Shown piece by piece: positions 36,254-45,381 of a stretch of 64,000 nt of DNA; the stretch's first letter is position 1, and each line of letters starts with the position of its first letter. The position numbers were made by a program, and so were the translations under genes. Origin of the DNA: Nostoc sp. CHAB 5824. GTDB lineage: Bacteria > Cyanobacteriota > Cyanobacteriia > Cyanobacteriales > Nostocaceae. Under the pieces are notes generated by a model that had not been told where the DNA came from, searched no databases, and saw nothing but the letters and a program-made list of their open reading frames with translations. The stretch is taken from NCBI RefSeq assembly GCF_020829665.1, contig NZ_JAIVFT010000010.1:241191-305190 (forward strand). Direction: 5' to 3'.

Positions 36254-36622
36254 GTGATTCATATAGACCAAAAAAGTTATACAACCCAAGATGGAAACAC
36301 CGTTATTGTCCTGACGCCAGCAGGTCGCCTAGACATTACCACTGCTTGGCAATTTCGCCTGAAGTTACAGGAGTGTATTTCCAAACTCAGCCGCCATGTA
36401 GTGGTAAATCTGGCTCAGGTAAATTTTATTGATAGTTCTGGTCTTACGTCTTTGGTAGCTGGAATGCGTGATGCTGATAAAGTTAAGGGCAGTTTCCGCA
36501 TCTGCAATGTACATCCAGAAGCCAAACTCGTGTTTGAGGTGACAATGATGGATACTGTCTTTGAAATATTTGAAACAGAAGAGGAAGCTTTAGAAGGTGT
36601 ACCTCGTAGCATCGCCAGCTAA
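36254..36622 (+). CDS. STAS-domain anti-sigma factor antagonist-like protein
   Basis: A 122-aa single STAS domain starting at GTG. It shows VVNLAQVNFIDSSGLTSLVAGMRDA (about 49-73), with the phosphorylatable Ser in DSSGL, as in SpoIIAA-type switches. No cognate kinase or phosphatase is encoded nearby, so its partner is elsewhere. A GC-rich palindrome follows the gene. Confidence 0.88.
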   Translation: MIHIDQKSYTTQDGNTVIVLTPAGRLDITTAWQFRLKLQECISKLSRHVVVNLAQVNFIDSSGLTSLVAGMRDADKVKGSFRICNVHPEAKLVFEVTMMDTVFEIFETEEEALEGVPRSIAS

Positions 36623-36639
36623 AAAAGAGTTAGGAGTAG

Positions 36640-36659
36640 AGACGCGATTAATCGCGTCT
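36640..36659. repeat. 20-base perfect palindrome (AGACGCGATTAATCGCGTCT)
   Basis: Perfectly self-complementary 18 bases after the STAS stop codon. Degenerate relatives occur near 15804 and 48271, so it belongs to a dispersed repeat family and may double as a terminator. Confidence 0.6.
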
Positions 36660-36703
36660 GTACAGGAGTTAATTGAAAATTCATAACTCAATAACTGATA
36701 ACT

Positions 36704-37309
36704 TTATCTTATTTGATACTGATTTCGCTTGGTGTAGCGATAAGGCCCCATAATCGCTCCCCAAGTTGCTTTTCCAGTTGCTGGATCAATTCCTTTGTCG
36801 TAGCTGTGAAATTCTCCCACAGTAGCTTCAAAACCTAAGGAAACATTGATGCTATTGCCAAGATAAGTAAAGCTGCAACGAGTCTCTGGTAATGGGGTGG
36901 CGGTAAACTTATAGCGATCGCCCGCTTGTGTTTCCTGAGTGACTGTTAGGATGCAACCTGGTAGTAAATTTAATTGTTCGGGTGTCAGTGTGTTAAGTAG
37001 AGCAGGGTTATGACCTGCGCCTTTTAATGCACCTGGATCTTGAGGCATATAATATTGCACTTTCAGAGATGCATCAGAGTCGCTTCCCTGACGCAACCGC
37101 ATAATTCGCTGACGGTAAGGTTGATCCAGGTTCATAACGTTAGCCTGTTCGGCAAAAAGGGTGATGCTATCTTCTGTGAACAGATTAACTGGTCTTTGCC
37201 ACAGGCACAGATGGACATACCAAGCTGGTTCTGCTATGGCTTGTTCCCGATTATCAAATTCACCAGCTAGGTACTCACCTAAAGCAATTAACTGTGGCGA
37301 GAAGTTCAT
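36704..37309 (-). CDS. cpcT: CpcT/CpeT-family phycobiliprotein chromophore lyase
   Basis: A 201-aa beta-barrel protein that attaches phycocyanobilin to a beta-subunit cysteine (Cys153-type site for CpcT). Conserved segments: LGEYLAGEFDNREQAIAEPAWYVHL at the N-terminus, QPYRQRIMRLRQ, LPGCILTVTQ and the C-terminal ATWGAIMGPYRYTKR. Full length. It is divergent from thf1, another photosynthesis gene, with a 200-base shared upstream region. Assignment to CpcT over CpeT is by context and is less certain than the family. Confidence 0.88.
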   Translation of the reverse strand: MNFSPQLIALGEYLAGEFDNREQAIAEPAWYVHLCLWQRPVNLFTEDSITLFAEQANVMNLDQPYRQRIMRLRQGSDSDASLKVQYYMPQDPGALKGAGHNPALLNTLTPEQLNLLPGCILTVTQETQAGDRYKFTATPLPETRCSFTYLGNSINVSLGFEATVGEFHSYDKGIDPATGKATWGAIMGPYRYTKRNQYQIR

Positions 37310-37513
37310 AAATGCAATAAACGAATCATTAAGGAGAAAAATTTTTTGCTAGTTTTTTAGAGGATAAGGGTCTTATCCCCTGTGGCTACTAGCTTATAAA
37401 ATACTTCTGATTTGTCTACATTGTAAATGAAACCGTCACCAGTCAAAAGCTAAACTTGGCAAAGTAGCCTTTAAGCGAGAAAATAAAGATACGTCGCCCT
37501 TAACATTTTCTTT

Positions 37514-38221
37514 GTGAATAACGTCCGTACTGTCTCTGATACAAAACGAACTTTTTACAATCTTCATACCCGTCCGATCAACACTATTTATCGTCGGGTT
37601 GTAGAAGAATTGATGGTGGAAATGCATCTACTATCAGTAAATATCGATTTTAGCTACAATCCAATTTATGCCTTGGGCGTCGTCACTACTTTTGACCGCT
37701 TCATGCAAGGCTATCTACCAGAACGGGATCAAGAATCAATTTTTAACGCCCTATGTCGGGCTATAGAACAAGATCCGCAACACTATCGACAGGATGCCCA
37801 AAGACTGCAAACTGTAGCTAAAGGTTTGCCAGTTAAAGATTTAATTGCGTGGCTAGGTCAGACTACTTACTTAGATCGAGATGCTGACTTGCAAGCACAA
37901 CTGCAAGCGATCGCCAACAATCCTAACTTTAAATACAATCGGTTGTTCGCAATTGGTGTATTTTCGTTATTGGAACAGTCAGATCCGGAATTAGTCAAAG
38001 ATGAAAAGCAACTCACGGAGGCGCTGAAAGCGATCGCTGCTGGCTTGCACGTGTCCGATGACAAACTCAACAAGGATTTGGATCTATACCGTTCTAACCT
38101 AGAGAAGATGGCGCAAGCACTGGTGGTGATGGCAGATATGCTCTCAGCCGATCGCAAAAAACGCGAACAACGTAAACAACAATCAACTACACCCGTTGCT
38201 CCCCCAAGTTCCAACGAATAG
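37514..38221 (+). CDS. thf1: Photosystem II biogenesis protein Thf1/Psb29
   Basis: A 235-aa protein starting at GTG, NNVRTVSDTKRTFYNLHTRP, the hallmark Thf1 N-terminus. Then LMVEMHLLSVNIDFSYNPIYALGVVTTFDRFMQGY and a helical middle, ending in a Lys/Arg-rich coiled segment (about 205-222) and a Pro/Ser tail. Thf1 assists PSII assembly and interacts with FtsH proteases at thylakoids. Divergent from cpcT. Confidence 0.95.
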   Translation: MNNVRTVSDTKRTFYNLHTRPINTIYRRVVEELMVEMHLLSVNIDFSYNPIYALGVVTTFDRFMQGYLPERDQESIFNALCRAIEQDPQHYRQDAQRLQTVAKGLPVKDLIAWLGQTTYLDRDADLQAQLQAIANNPNFKYNRLFAIGVFSLLEQSDPELVKDEKQLTEALKAIAAGLHVSDDKLNKDLDLYRSNLEKMAQALVVMADMLSADRKKREQRKQQSTTPVAPPSSNE

Positions 38222-38233
38222 TTAGGAGTTAGG

Positions 38234-38275
38234 AGTGAATAGTTAGGAGTTATTAATAACTCCTAACTATTCACT
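38234..38275. terminator. 42-base perfect palindrome between convergent genes
   Basis: The halves 38234-38254 and 38255-38275 are exact reverse complements (arm AGTGAATAGTTAGGAGTTATT). It is built from STRR-like TTAGGAG units and lies exactly between the stop codons of thf1 and the convergent holin-like gene, so it probably terminates both. Confidence 0.65.
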
Positions 38276-38638
38276 TTAAACGCCCAATAATTTGTAGATT
38301 AAGCTGTTAATTATAGTCAGTGCAAATGCCCCAATAACCGCACTCCAAATACCGTAACGCAAGCGAAAACCTTCAACTAACCAAGCAGCCATACTAAAAC
38401 AAACCACGGCAATCATAAATGTGAAAATGCCGGATAACAAGTCCAACGTGAGTAAATTTGGTACTGCAAAAACGAAACTTAAAATCGGTCTGACTATTGC
38501 CGTCACGATACCAAGCACTGCGGCAGAAAGGAAGGCTTTACCAGGAGTGTCAATTTCAACTCCTAAAGGTAATTTGCTAATTATCAACAGGCTGATAGCT
38601 GTTACTATCCAAACAATTAAAAGCGTCACAATATTCAT
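38276..38638 (-). CDS. Four-TM phage-holin-family membrane protein (DUF360-like)
   Basis: A 120-aa protein with four hydrophobic helices (about 3-20, 33-58, 62-85, 92-115), and the family pattern PGKAFLSAAVLGIVTAIVRPIL. It belongs to the widespread 4-TM holin-like family of unknown function. A paralogue is at 62984. Confidence 0.8.
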   Translation of the reverse strand: MNIVTLLIVWIVTAISLLIISKLPLGVEIDTPGKAFLSAAVLGIVTAIVRPILSFVFAVPNLLTLDLLSGIFTFMIAVVCFSMAAWLVEGFRLRYGIWSAVIGAFALTIINSLIYKLLGV

Positions 38639-38895
38639 GCCACAATCCCTGAAACGTGAATGGCAATTGGTGATAAATTACTTCGCTTTATCGGTGGAAA
38701 AATCTTTAAAGCTCAACCAATTATTTGTAAATTACCAGAAAATTTTCCTCTAAGCGTGATTTATTCTGTATATCTTTAGGATTGGGAAAAAGCTTGAAGG
38801 AAAGGATGAGGAAAACAAGGGACAGTCGGGGACACGGGGATGCTGAGAATGAAAATTTACCTGTGTACCTGCGTCTTGTTTCCCTGTTCCCTATC

Positions 38896-39594
38896 TCATC
38901 TTTTAAGAGCAGGTTGGCTTTGTTTGGGTGCTACAGGCGCTTGGGATGCTGGTGGGTTAGAAATACCAGGATTGATAGGACTGATACCTTGTTTAGTTGG
39001 AGGCTGACTGACGCCAGGAAGAGGTACAGAATCAGGTGCTAAGGGAAATTTAGGGGCAAGATTCCCTTCAGGATTGATTCCTGGAAATGGTGCGGTTGTG
39101 GGTACTGGTGCAGCACCAGGATTGATTGGGAAAGAGGGGATATTAGGCTGGTTGAGTGAGTTTGTAGGTGGTTGAGATGGGCCAGGAATAATTCCTAAAG
39201 AAACGCGATCGCCTCCTACTTGCCGTAGCAAATCCAGTGTCTCAATAACATCATTATAAGTTGCTGTCCGCGAAGCATTCAGCACTACAACAGCACTAGG
39301 GTTTGCTTGAAGATACTGTTTTAACCTTGCTCCTAAATCGTCTCGTTTTACAGGCTGTTTTTCTATGTAAGTATTGCCAACGGCATCGATAGTTACAATC
39401 AGACTTCCGCTCTGTGATGTTATTCCAGATACTGTACTGGCGCTGGCTTTGGGCAAATCAACATTTATTGCCTGTTGCCTGGTAAATTGCAGTGCCGCTA
39501 ACAAAAAAAACGTCAGAATACAAAAAACGACATCAATTAAAGGAATGATTTGAATTTGGACTTCTTCAATTGGGGTATGTAGATTAACTTTCAT
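38896..39594 (-). CDS. ExbD/TolR-family protein with proline-rich C-terminal extension
   Basis: A 232-aa protein. One N-terminal TM helix (about 17-40) with the motif IPLIDVVFCILTFFLLA carries the proton-conducting Asp. A periplasmic domain extends to about residue 128 (VVLNASRTATYNDVIETLDLLRQVGGDRVSLGI). The last 100 residues are Pro/Asn-rich (NPGAAPVPT-like repeats), an unusual addition to a family of about 130-140 aa. It is encoded directly after the ExbB/TolQ gene (41-base gap). No TonB is nearby. Confidence 0.88.
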   Translation of the reverse strand: MKVNLHTPIEEVQIQIIPLIDVVFCILTFFLLAALQFTRQQAINVDLPKASASTVSGITSQSGSLIVTIDAVGNTYIEKQPVKRDDLGARLKQYLQANPSAVVVLNASRTATYNDVIETLDLLRQVGGDRVSLGIIPGPSQPPTNSLNQPNIPSFPINPGAAPVPTTAPFPGINPEGNLAPKFPLAPDSVPLPGVSQPPTKQGISPINPGISNPPASQAPVAPKQSQPALKR

Positions 39595-39635
39595 TTTCTC
39601 AATTTAAACGCCTGGTTCGGGGGTTGAATTTTTGA

Positions 39636-40364
39636 CTAATTAGATGCATTTGGGGGTTCAGGAGGTTCAGGAAACCTAGTCTTTCCTGGCTTGCGGGGTG
39701 GAGTGAAATTTTCTCGCACAATTGCTGATGTACTATCACTAAAATTAGGCGGGGACTGGCGGTAGAGCAATTCCATCTCATTCCCTGCCTTCCGAAAAAC
39801 CTTGACTTGGTTAACTACAAAACTTTGAAATAGGCGGTAAAATACCAAACTAATGATGGCAACTATTAGCCCAGTTGCCGTACTAATTAACGATTCACCA
39901 ATACCAGTAGTTACGCCGGCGGTAGATTCAGTTCCCAAATCGCCAATCCGAATTGAGCGCAGAGACTGGATTAGACCTAAAACTGTACCTAACAATCCGA
40001 GCAACGGCGCGAGGGCAATCACAGCTTCTAAAAGTTTTTCGCCCCGCCGCATCCCAGCCAATTCATCTTCGGCTGTGGATTCAAGTGCTAGTCGAAAGGT
40101 TTCCGCATCAGTTTTTGGAAAACGTAAGGGGGCATAGAGAAAACGCCCGACAGGCTGATCGCTTGCTTGTCTAGCAATGTCAGCAGCTACTTGCCAATTA
40201 TCCTGGGCAGCATCCAGGATGCGATCGACTATTTGCTTTTCCTGAGTCAAAATTCGCAACCAGAACCACAAACGCTCGAAAATCACACTCAAAGACAGAA
40301 TCGAAAGAATAAGCAAAGGCCACATTGCTGGCCCGCCCTTATAAAATAAATCTAAAATATCCAC
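39636..40364 (-). CDS. MotA/TolQ/ExbB proton channel family protein
   Basis: A 242-aa three-TM protein starting at GTG with GGAGG upstream. Signature: LLEAVIALAPLLGLLGTVLGLIQSLRSI (about 109-136) and VTTGIGESLISTATGLIVAIISLVFYRLFQ. With the ExbD-like protein it forms a proton-driven motor at the plasma membrane, energising an outer-membrane process or cell-surface function. The C-terminal tail is Pro-rich. Confidence 0.9.
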   Translation of the reverse strand: MDILDLFYKGGPAMWPLLILSILSLSVIFERLWFWLRILTQEKQIVDRILDAAQDNWQVAADIARQASDQPVGRFLYAPLRFPKTDAETFRLALESTAEDELAGMRRGEKLLEAVIALAPLLGLLGTVLGLIQSLRSIRIGDLGTESTAGVTTGIGESLISTATGLIVAIISLVFYRLFQSFVVNQVKVFRKAGNEMELLYRQSPPNFSDSTSAIVRENFTPPRKPGKTRFPEPPEPPNASN

Positions 40365-40673
40365 TGTTTAAGTTTCCTCCCTCCATGACTAGAGCAAATG
40401 TGCTTAAGCATTTTAATTCTAGAGATTAATGCAAAATGAGGGACTTCCAAAATATAAATTTACCGAAAACCTAAAAAGACAGTGCAAGCATGGGGTATTT
40501 GACTTAGACTGCTGGACAAACTTGCTGCTGGGTAAGCAATTGAATGATAAACTCACTTCCTTTACTTGGTGACAGATTACGAGTAGCGTATTCCAGACTA
40601 ACTAGGGCGGTTATTCCCACCGGGAATTTATAGCATAATTTGTCAAAATTAAAGATAACTGGAGGTTCAAAAT

Positions 40674-40988
40674 ATGAAATTTTCAATCCAATCACTTTAC
40701 ACCTGGTATGGCAATTTGCTTCGTAACCCAAAGTACCGTTGGTGGGTAATCTTAGGAACGTTAGTCTATTTGATCAGCCCAATTGATATTGCCCCAGATT
40801 TTATACCCGTTGTGGGGCAGATTGATGATGTTTTCCTTTTGACTCTGCTAGTTTCTGAGGTGTCTGGGCTAGTAATTGAGGGCTGGAAAGCTCGTAAGGG
40901 TGATGTGGGTACTGAAGCATCTAATACCACTGAGGGTTCTACCTCTAGTGCAAGCACTATTGATGTTGATGCTGTTTCTGTTAAGTAG
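40674..40988 (+). CDS. YkvA/DUF1232 family protein
   Basis: A 104-aa protein with GGAGG eight bases before the ATG. The motif YLISPIDIAPDFIPVVGQIDDVFLL (about 35-59) is diagnostic of DUF1232. A Ser/Thr-rich tail follows (EASNTTEGSTSSAST). Function is unknown; it is probably membrane-associated through one hydrophobic hairpin. Confidence 0.88.
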   Translation: MKFSIQSLYTWYGNLLRNPKYRWWVILGTLVYLISPIDIAPDFIPVVGQIDDVFLLTLLVSEVSGLVIEGWKARKGDVGTEASNTTEGSTSSASTIDVDAVSVK

Positions 40989-41056
40989 TTTTGCGAACAA
41001 AATTTAATTTAACAAAACCCCTGCTTTTGGAATCTGAGGTGGGGGATATTTTTTTT

Positions 41057-41100
41057 AACGCAGAGGAACGCAAAGGGAAGCGCAGAGGTTCGCAGAGGGG
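41057..41100. repeat. AACGCAGAGG/GCGCAGAGG repeat, left flank of the GxxExxY gene
   Basis: Tandem-like AACGCAGAGG, AACGCAAAGG, GCGCAGAGG units. An inverted counterpart (CTCTGCGC... CCTTTGCGTTT) lies at 41478-41525. Such sequences commonly surround GxxExxY genes in cyanobacteria. Confidence 0.6.
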
Positions 41101-41103
41101 GAG

Positions 41104-41481
41104 TTAGAGGTTGTTGGCTACGCGTTTAATACCTTCTTTGAGGTGGAGGACGTTAAAGTTGAGGAGAAGACCTAGTTTGCAGTTTGCGAGTTTGAGATAG
41201 GTTAAGAGTTGAACGGAATGAATTGGGTGGAAGGATTCTACAGATTTAATCTCTACAATTACTTGGTTTTCGACAATCAAATCTAATCTATAAACGCATT
41301 CCAATTTTACATCTTGGTAAATCAAAGGCAATGGAATTTGCTTACCAACATTCAATCCGGTTTTCTTCAACTCATAATCCAAACACTCCTCATAAGCCGA
41401 CTCCAACAAACCAGGCCCCAAAGCAGTATGCACCCTCATCGCACAACCAATAATCACTCCACTCAACTCATTCTCTCTCAT
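41104..41481 (-). CDS. GxxExxY protein
   Basis: A 125-aa member of the GxxExxY family with the naming motif GLLESAY (about 23-29) and an embedded PD-(D/E)XK-like core (YRLDLIVENQVIVEIKSVESFHPIHSVQLLTYLKL). Function is unproven; a nuclease-type fold is family knowledge. It lies between inverted AACGCAGAGG-type repeats, as if it travels as a unit. Confidence 0.9.
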   Translation of the reverse strand: MRENELSGVIIGCAMRVHTALGPGLLESAYEECLDYELKKTGLNVGKQIPLPLIYQDVKLECVYRLDLIVENQVIVEIKSVESFHPIHSVQLLTYLKLANCKLGLLLNFNVLHLKEGIKRVANNL

Positions 41482-41525
41482 CCTCTGCGCTCCTTCGCGC
41501 TTACCTCTGCGCCCCTTTGCGTTTA
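41478..41525. repeat. Inverted AACGCAGAGG-type repeat, right flank of the GxxExxY gene
   Basis: CTCTGCGCTCCTTCGCGC and CTCTGCGCCCCTTTGCGTTT are the inverted form of the units at 41057-41100. The end coincides with the GH15-like gene's stop codon region. Confidence 0.6.
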
Positions 41526-44500
41526 AAAATCTTTCACAAATTCCGTCAAGAACCTAAATGCCTTCAAAATATAACTAGCGCAATCTCTAGGAGAGGTGTT
41601 GTAAAACGATCGCCACGCACTCGCTTTATCCTCATCATACCGATCGCTGCGATGAGTATGGTTTTCTAGCCACGCCAATCGCACTGCATGACCAATTAAC
41701 ACATCCAACACAATATATTCTTCAATTTGCAGCTTTGGATTATTGGCAGCGATCGCAGCTAATTCGATTAATGCTTCAATATTAACTTGACGATATTCTG
41801 GAGCTTCGATTTTATTCAGCAAATGCTCAACCAAGAGAGCAAAATTTCTTTCTCCCGCTGTCATTTCCGACAGCATTATCTCACTATCTAAACGATTACG
41901 GCGTTCTAATTTATCGCCAATTACTAAGCCTTTGCAATGTTGCATTAATAGCCAAACTTGCTTAAAAAATTCTTTTGGTACGCGCCCCGTTGCACCTTCA
42001 GCTTGGCGAAACCGCCGCCAACCGCCTGGCGGAACTTCTATCCCTTCGGCGATTCCTGGTAGCACCACCCAAGCAATATCACTTTCTTTTTGCTTGACGT
42101 GTAGTGATTCTTGTTGGCGCAACAGGTTACTCATGCCAGTATATCCAGTTAATACCTGACGCAAGCGCATTTTCACTTCAAAGGGTGAAAGTTGCATTAA
42201 GTAATCGTATGCTTCATCTTGAGTGACGTGCAATTCCCGCGCTAGTTCGCTGGTTATCAACAGAATCAGATAGCCGACTCTCAGCGTTAGTAGTCCCTGA
42301 AATAGTTCGGGTTCTGAACGAATTAAGATACCAACATAGATTAAAATCTCCTGAGTTAGGACCCGATCGCGTATATCCTCACGACAAAAATGATTAATCT
42401 TATCGGCAATTTCATCGTGGGACATGGGTACGGTAATTAGGGACGCTTCACTGTAAGCTTTACCCACAGCAATTTGCTTACCCCGCACCAAAATACTCGT
42501 CACTGCATCTGATAGGCTGATATCAACCATTTGCTGCAACCCCGCAGCCCGGCGTACCACTGCCCAAATGCCTAAATCTCCAGCTTTGGTGTAAACTTCA
42601 TCTAGTAAATCTGCTACGGTGACGCGATATCCTGGGCCGCCATACCCTGTATCAAATTTCATTCCTCGCAAGCGAGTTAAAGTTTGCAATAACTCAATTT
42701 GCTCGTAGATATTTTCTGATGAGCGCAAATGAGAAAGCAACAACCCTAAGTTAGTTTCACACTCCATTTGAAATTCTTGGGTATGTCCTAAGCGCCAATT
42801 TTTCCCAGGATGATAAGCCAGGTAATAGCAACGTGGCCCAGCATTTTTCACTGGCGATCGCGAGAATTCTGCATTGGGAAGAAAATCAATTCTTTGGATT
42901 CCAGCTGTCAGCATTAGCTGATTTAGTCGTCCTAATTTCACCCGTACACCGTTACAAATACCATCTTTCAGTTCTTGCATAAGTTCTAGTAATGCTTCCG
43001 AACCTGCCTCTAACATAGTGTGCGTCAACATTAAAGTCAAGTTAGGACGACCTAAATCGCTCCAATATTTTTGAATGTAAGCTAGTTCGCTTCTAATTTG
43101 ATCCAGTAAAAAATGGTAGTCAAGGGTTAAGTAAAACTGTTGAGAGTCGGAAAATGAAGGCAAAAATACAATTGTTTCACCGCTAATCCGAAAGATTCTA
43201 GATGTTGTTAAACTCCGCAACCGCCGCACTGGACGCCCAGTTAAACCAAGTTTATCGTTACGTCCAATCTGTGTATAAATAGCTGAAAATTCTCCAGCTT
43301 TTCTCACTTGAATCGGTTCTACTTGGGTAGGCGTTTGTGCTTCAATGCCATGAACTTCTAATTTTTTCTGCAAATCTTCATCTTCTGCCAATAAAGCAAT
43401 TTGTACCAATGCTTCGCGCTGTTTGCCCACACACAAATGTCTTCCCAAAGGGTCGATATCACCAACCGCCAGTAACCCTTCACCCAGCATTTGACTGAGA
43501 AAGTATAAACTCTGCGCCCAAACTAAGGGAATATTTTCATTCGGTAAACGTGGTTGCGTTTGGGGTGCTAACTTTTCTGCTTCTATGTTTTCGGCTGGGA
43601 CATAATAAAGTTCTGGCAGTAAACGCAAACCATCTTGTTCTATAAGTAATGATTCTAAAAGCTCTTGGTATTTTTTAACTTGTTCTTGTTCGCCGCGAAA
43701 TAATCCATCTAGAACTAAATAAGTAAAAAATAACGGCCATTCGCATTCAATATGCTCAAATTGTTTGAGTTCCCACGGTTCGTAGTGTAAGCGTTGATTA
43801 TCTTCTAAAACGGTTTGGTGTCCATCACGCAGAAAGCGTTTGCAGCCATATTTCCCTGCGAGTTTATTAATAATATCGTTTAAAGTGCGATCGCGTAATT
43901 GCAAATCTTCCACTGCAAAGGCAGGATAACTAATAATACTCAACAGCGCCGCATCAATTTCTTTGGAACCAGATTCCCTCGGTAATAGAGATTCTAAAGT
44001 AATCCGGGCGCGGGCAATTTCATCTGGTAGCACATGAATCACCGATGCTTGACTACCACGTACACCAAACAAATCCAGTCCGTTGATAGCTTCTAAAGCA
44101 GCTTTTGCCATGCCTACGGAACTGGCATTTAACTCAGCACTACCACGATTAATTTTATTACCACGTTCCCAAATGCCGTAATCTGGTGTGCGGTAAGCTC
44201 GTCCAATGTAGTAAACCAGATTTTGGACGAAATTCACTTCATCAATTGTATAAATTATTTGCAATCCCGCAGCCGTCATTTGCCCCAACATCAGCAAAAA
44301 TATAGATGTCGCATCAAGTTGCAAATGTCCCCATTGGTCATCACCAACAACAATATCACCAGTCGCAGTATTATATTTGGCGTGCAGTCCATCTAGTAGC
44401 GACTGAGTATGTTTAAATGTCTCTACTTTATGAGCCTGTCGCATCATCGCAAAGAGCAACCCGCGCATCAGTTTGATGACACTGTGTTCTAGTTCATAAG

Positions 44501-44729
44501 TGCGTCCCTCATCGTCGTCAATCTTGCGGTATGCAAGCCCTAAACCCCAGACTGCCAAAATGCTGTAAACGTTGTCTCGCACCCAGGCATCAGTATAATC
44601 GCCGTGGGCTGTAATTGCTGTACTCGCAGGTAACAAACCAGTAATCGGATTCTGCCGAGTCAGGATGATCGTTTTGATTTGCTGGTAGTAATACTCCAAG
44701 CGAGTTAGCAATTTGGTAGATGTTTTCAT
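41523..44729 (-). CDS. GH15-family / phosphorylase b kinase alpha-beta-like protein
   Basis: A 1068-aa protein from the ATG at 44729 (a TTG at 44753 would add 8 residues). The N-terminal glucoamylase-like (alpha/alpha)6 domain has RQNPITGLLPAS... YTDAWVRDNVYSILAVWGL and GDDQWGHLQLDATSIFL, the region shared with eukaryotic phosphorylase kinase alpha/beta subunits. The later half (HDEIADKINHFCREDIRDRVLTQEILIY; GMSNLLRQQ) also matches the PHK layout. Whether it hydrolyses glucans or is regulatory is not settled; no phosphorylase is adjacent. Confidence 0.82.
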   Translation of the reverse strand: MKTSTKLLTRLEYYYQQIKTIILTRQNPITGLLPASTAITAHGDYTDAWVRDNVYSILAVWGLGLAYRKIDDDEGRTYELEHSVIKLMRGLLFAMMRQAHKVETFKHTQSLLDGLHAKYNTATGDIVVGDDQWGHLQLDATSIFLLMLGQMTAAGLQIIYTIDEVNFVQNLVYYIGRAYRTPDYGIWERGNKINRGSAELNASSVGMAKAALEAINGLDLFGVRGSQASVIHVLPDEIARARITLESLLPRESGSKEIDAALLSIISYPAFAVEDLQLRDRTLNDIINKLAGKYGCKRFLRDGHQTVLEDNQRLHYEPWELKQFEHIECEWPLFFTYLVLDGLFRGEQEQVKKYQELLESLLIEQDGLRLLPELYYVPAENIEAEKLAPQTQPRLPNENIPLVWAQSLYFLSQMLGEGLLAVGDIDPLGRHLCVGKQREALVQIALLAEDEDLQKKLEVHGIEAQTPTQVEPIQVRKAGEFSAIYTQIGRNDKLGLTGRPVRRLRSLTTSRIFRISGETIVFLPSFSDSQQFYLTLDYHFLLDQIRSELAYIQKYWSDLGRPNLTLMLTHTMLEAGSEALLELMQELKDGICNGVRVKLGRLNQLMLTAGIQRIDFLPNAEFSRSPVKNAGPRCYYLAYHPGKNWRLGHTQEFQMECETNLGLLLSHLRSSENIYEQIELLQTLTRLRGMKFDTGYGGPGYRVTVADLLDEVYTKAGDLGIWAVVRRAAGLQQMVDISLSDAVTSILVRGKQIAVGKAYSEASLITVPMSHDEIADKINHFCREDIRDRVLTQEILIYVGILIRSEPELFQGLLTLRVGYLILLITSELARELHVTQDEAYDYLMQLSPFEVKMRLRQVLTGYTGMSNLLRQQESLHVKQKESDIAWVVLPGIAEGIEVPPGGWRRFRQAEGATGRVPKEFFKQVWLLMQHCKGLVIGDKLERRNRLDSEIMLSEMTAGERNFALLVEHLLNKIEAPEYRQVNIEALIELAAIAANNPKLQIEEYIVLDVLIGHAVRLAWLENHTHRSDRYDEDKASAWRSFYNTSPRDCASYILKAFRFLTEFVKDF

Positions 44730-45381
44730 GATTTGGTTCAGAACTACTTGCAAAATTTGACCCTGTGACTGTGAAGTGAATTACCTAAACCAAGCCAGAA
44801 TAAGCTCTGTAATGGTTGATGGGACAACAGCTAAGGGTGGTGTGAGCTTATTATTATCTCGTGTTAATAGGTTTCTGGGTACTGAATTTTAGCGATCCCG
44901 AACTAAAATATAATATTTTTTAAATTCTTTACATATAATAATTTATACTGAAATTTTAAGTTATTCTTAAGACATAACAAATTCTTTTTGTTGATAGTTT
45001 ACGTTAAATAAACGAGTGCTAATTTCAGCGAACGCTCGCAGAACGCTTAGGACGTGATCAGGCAACAATAACTCGTTGGTTGAATGGAAAAATTGCAACA
45101 CCCTTACCAACTGCGTCAGAAATTAGCCTCTGTGCTAGAAAATATTACACCTGAGGTAATTTTTATCACCTCTTACAACTTTATTATTGAAGTTTGATTT
45201 AGCACAGCTTCATCAAAAATTGGTATCAGTATTTTCGGTGAAAGTAAGCAAAAAAAGAGGAGTAAAAGCTAGCGTTTTCTCCCTTAACACTTATATGTTT
45301 GTGCTGGTTTTTTTTAGTAATTGAAGATTAACACTAGCACTGTAACGCAGTACGCATACTAAAATAGCTTTAAGCTGTGAC
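44730..45381. other. Intergenic region with HTH-gene remnant
   Basis: AT-rich; includes the promoter of the GH15-like gene and the degraded XRE-type fragment at 45023-45197. Nothing else recognised. Confidence 0.45.
45023..45197 (+). pseudogene. Remnant of a helix-turn-helix (XRE-like) gene
   Basis: Read in one frame from 45029 it gives RTLAERLGRDQATITRWLNGK, a textbook HTH, then shifts. In another frame it continues as LRQKLASVLENITPEVIFIT to TGA at 45195-45197. A one-base insertion near 45090 explains both. There is no start codon (a TAA precedes the fragment), so it is a decayed gene. Confidence 0.6.
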
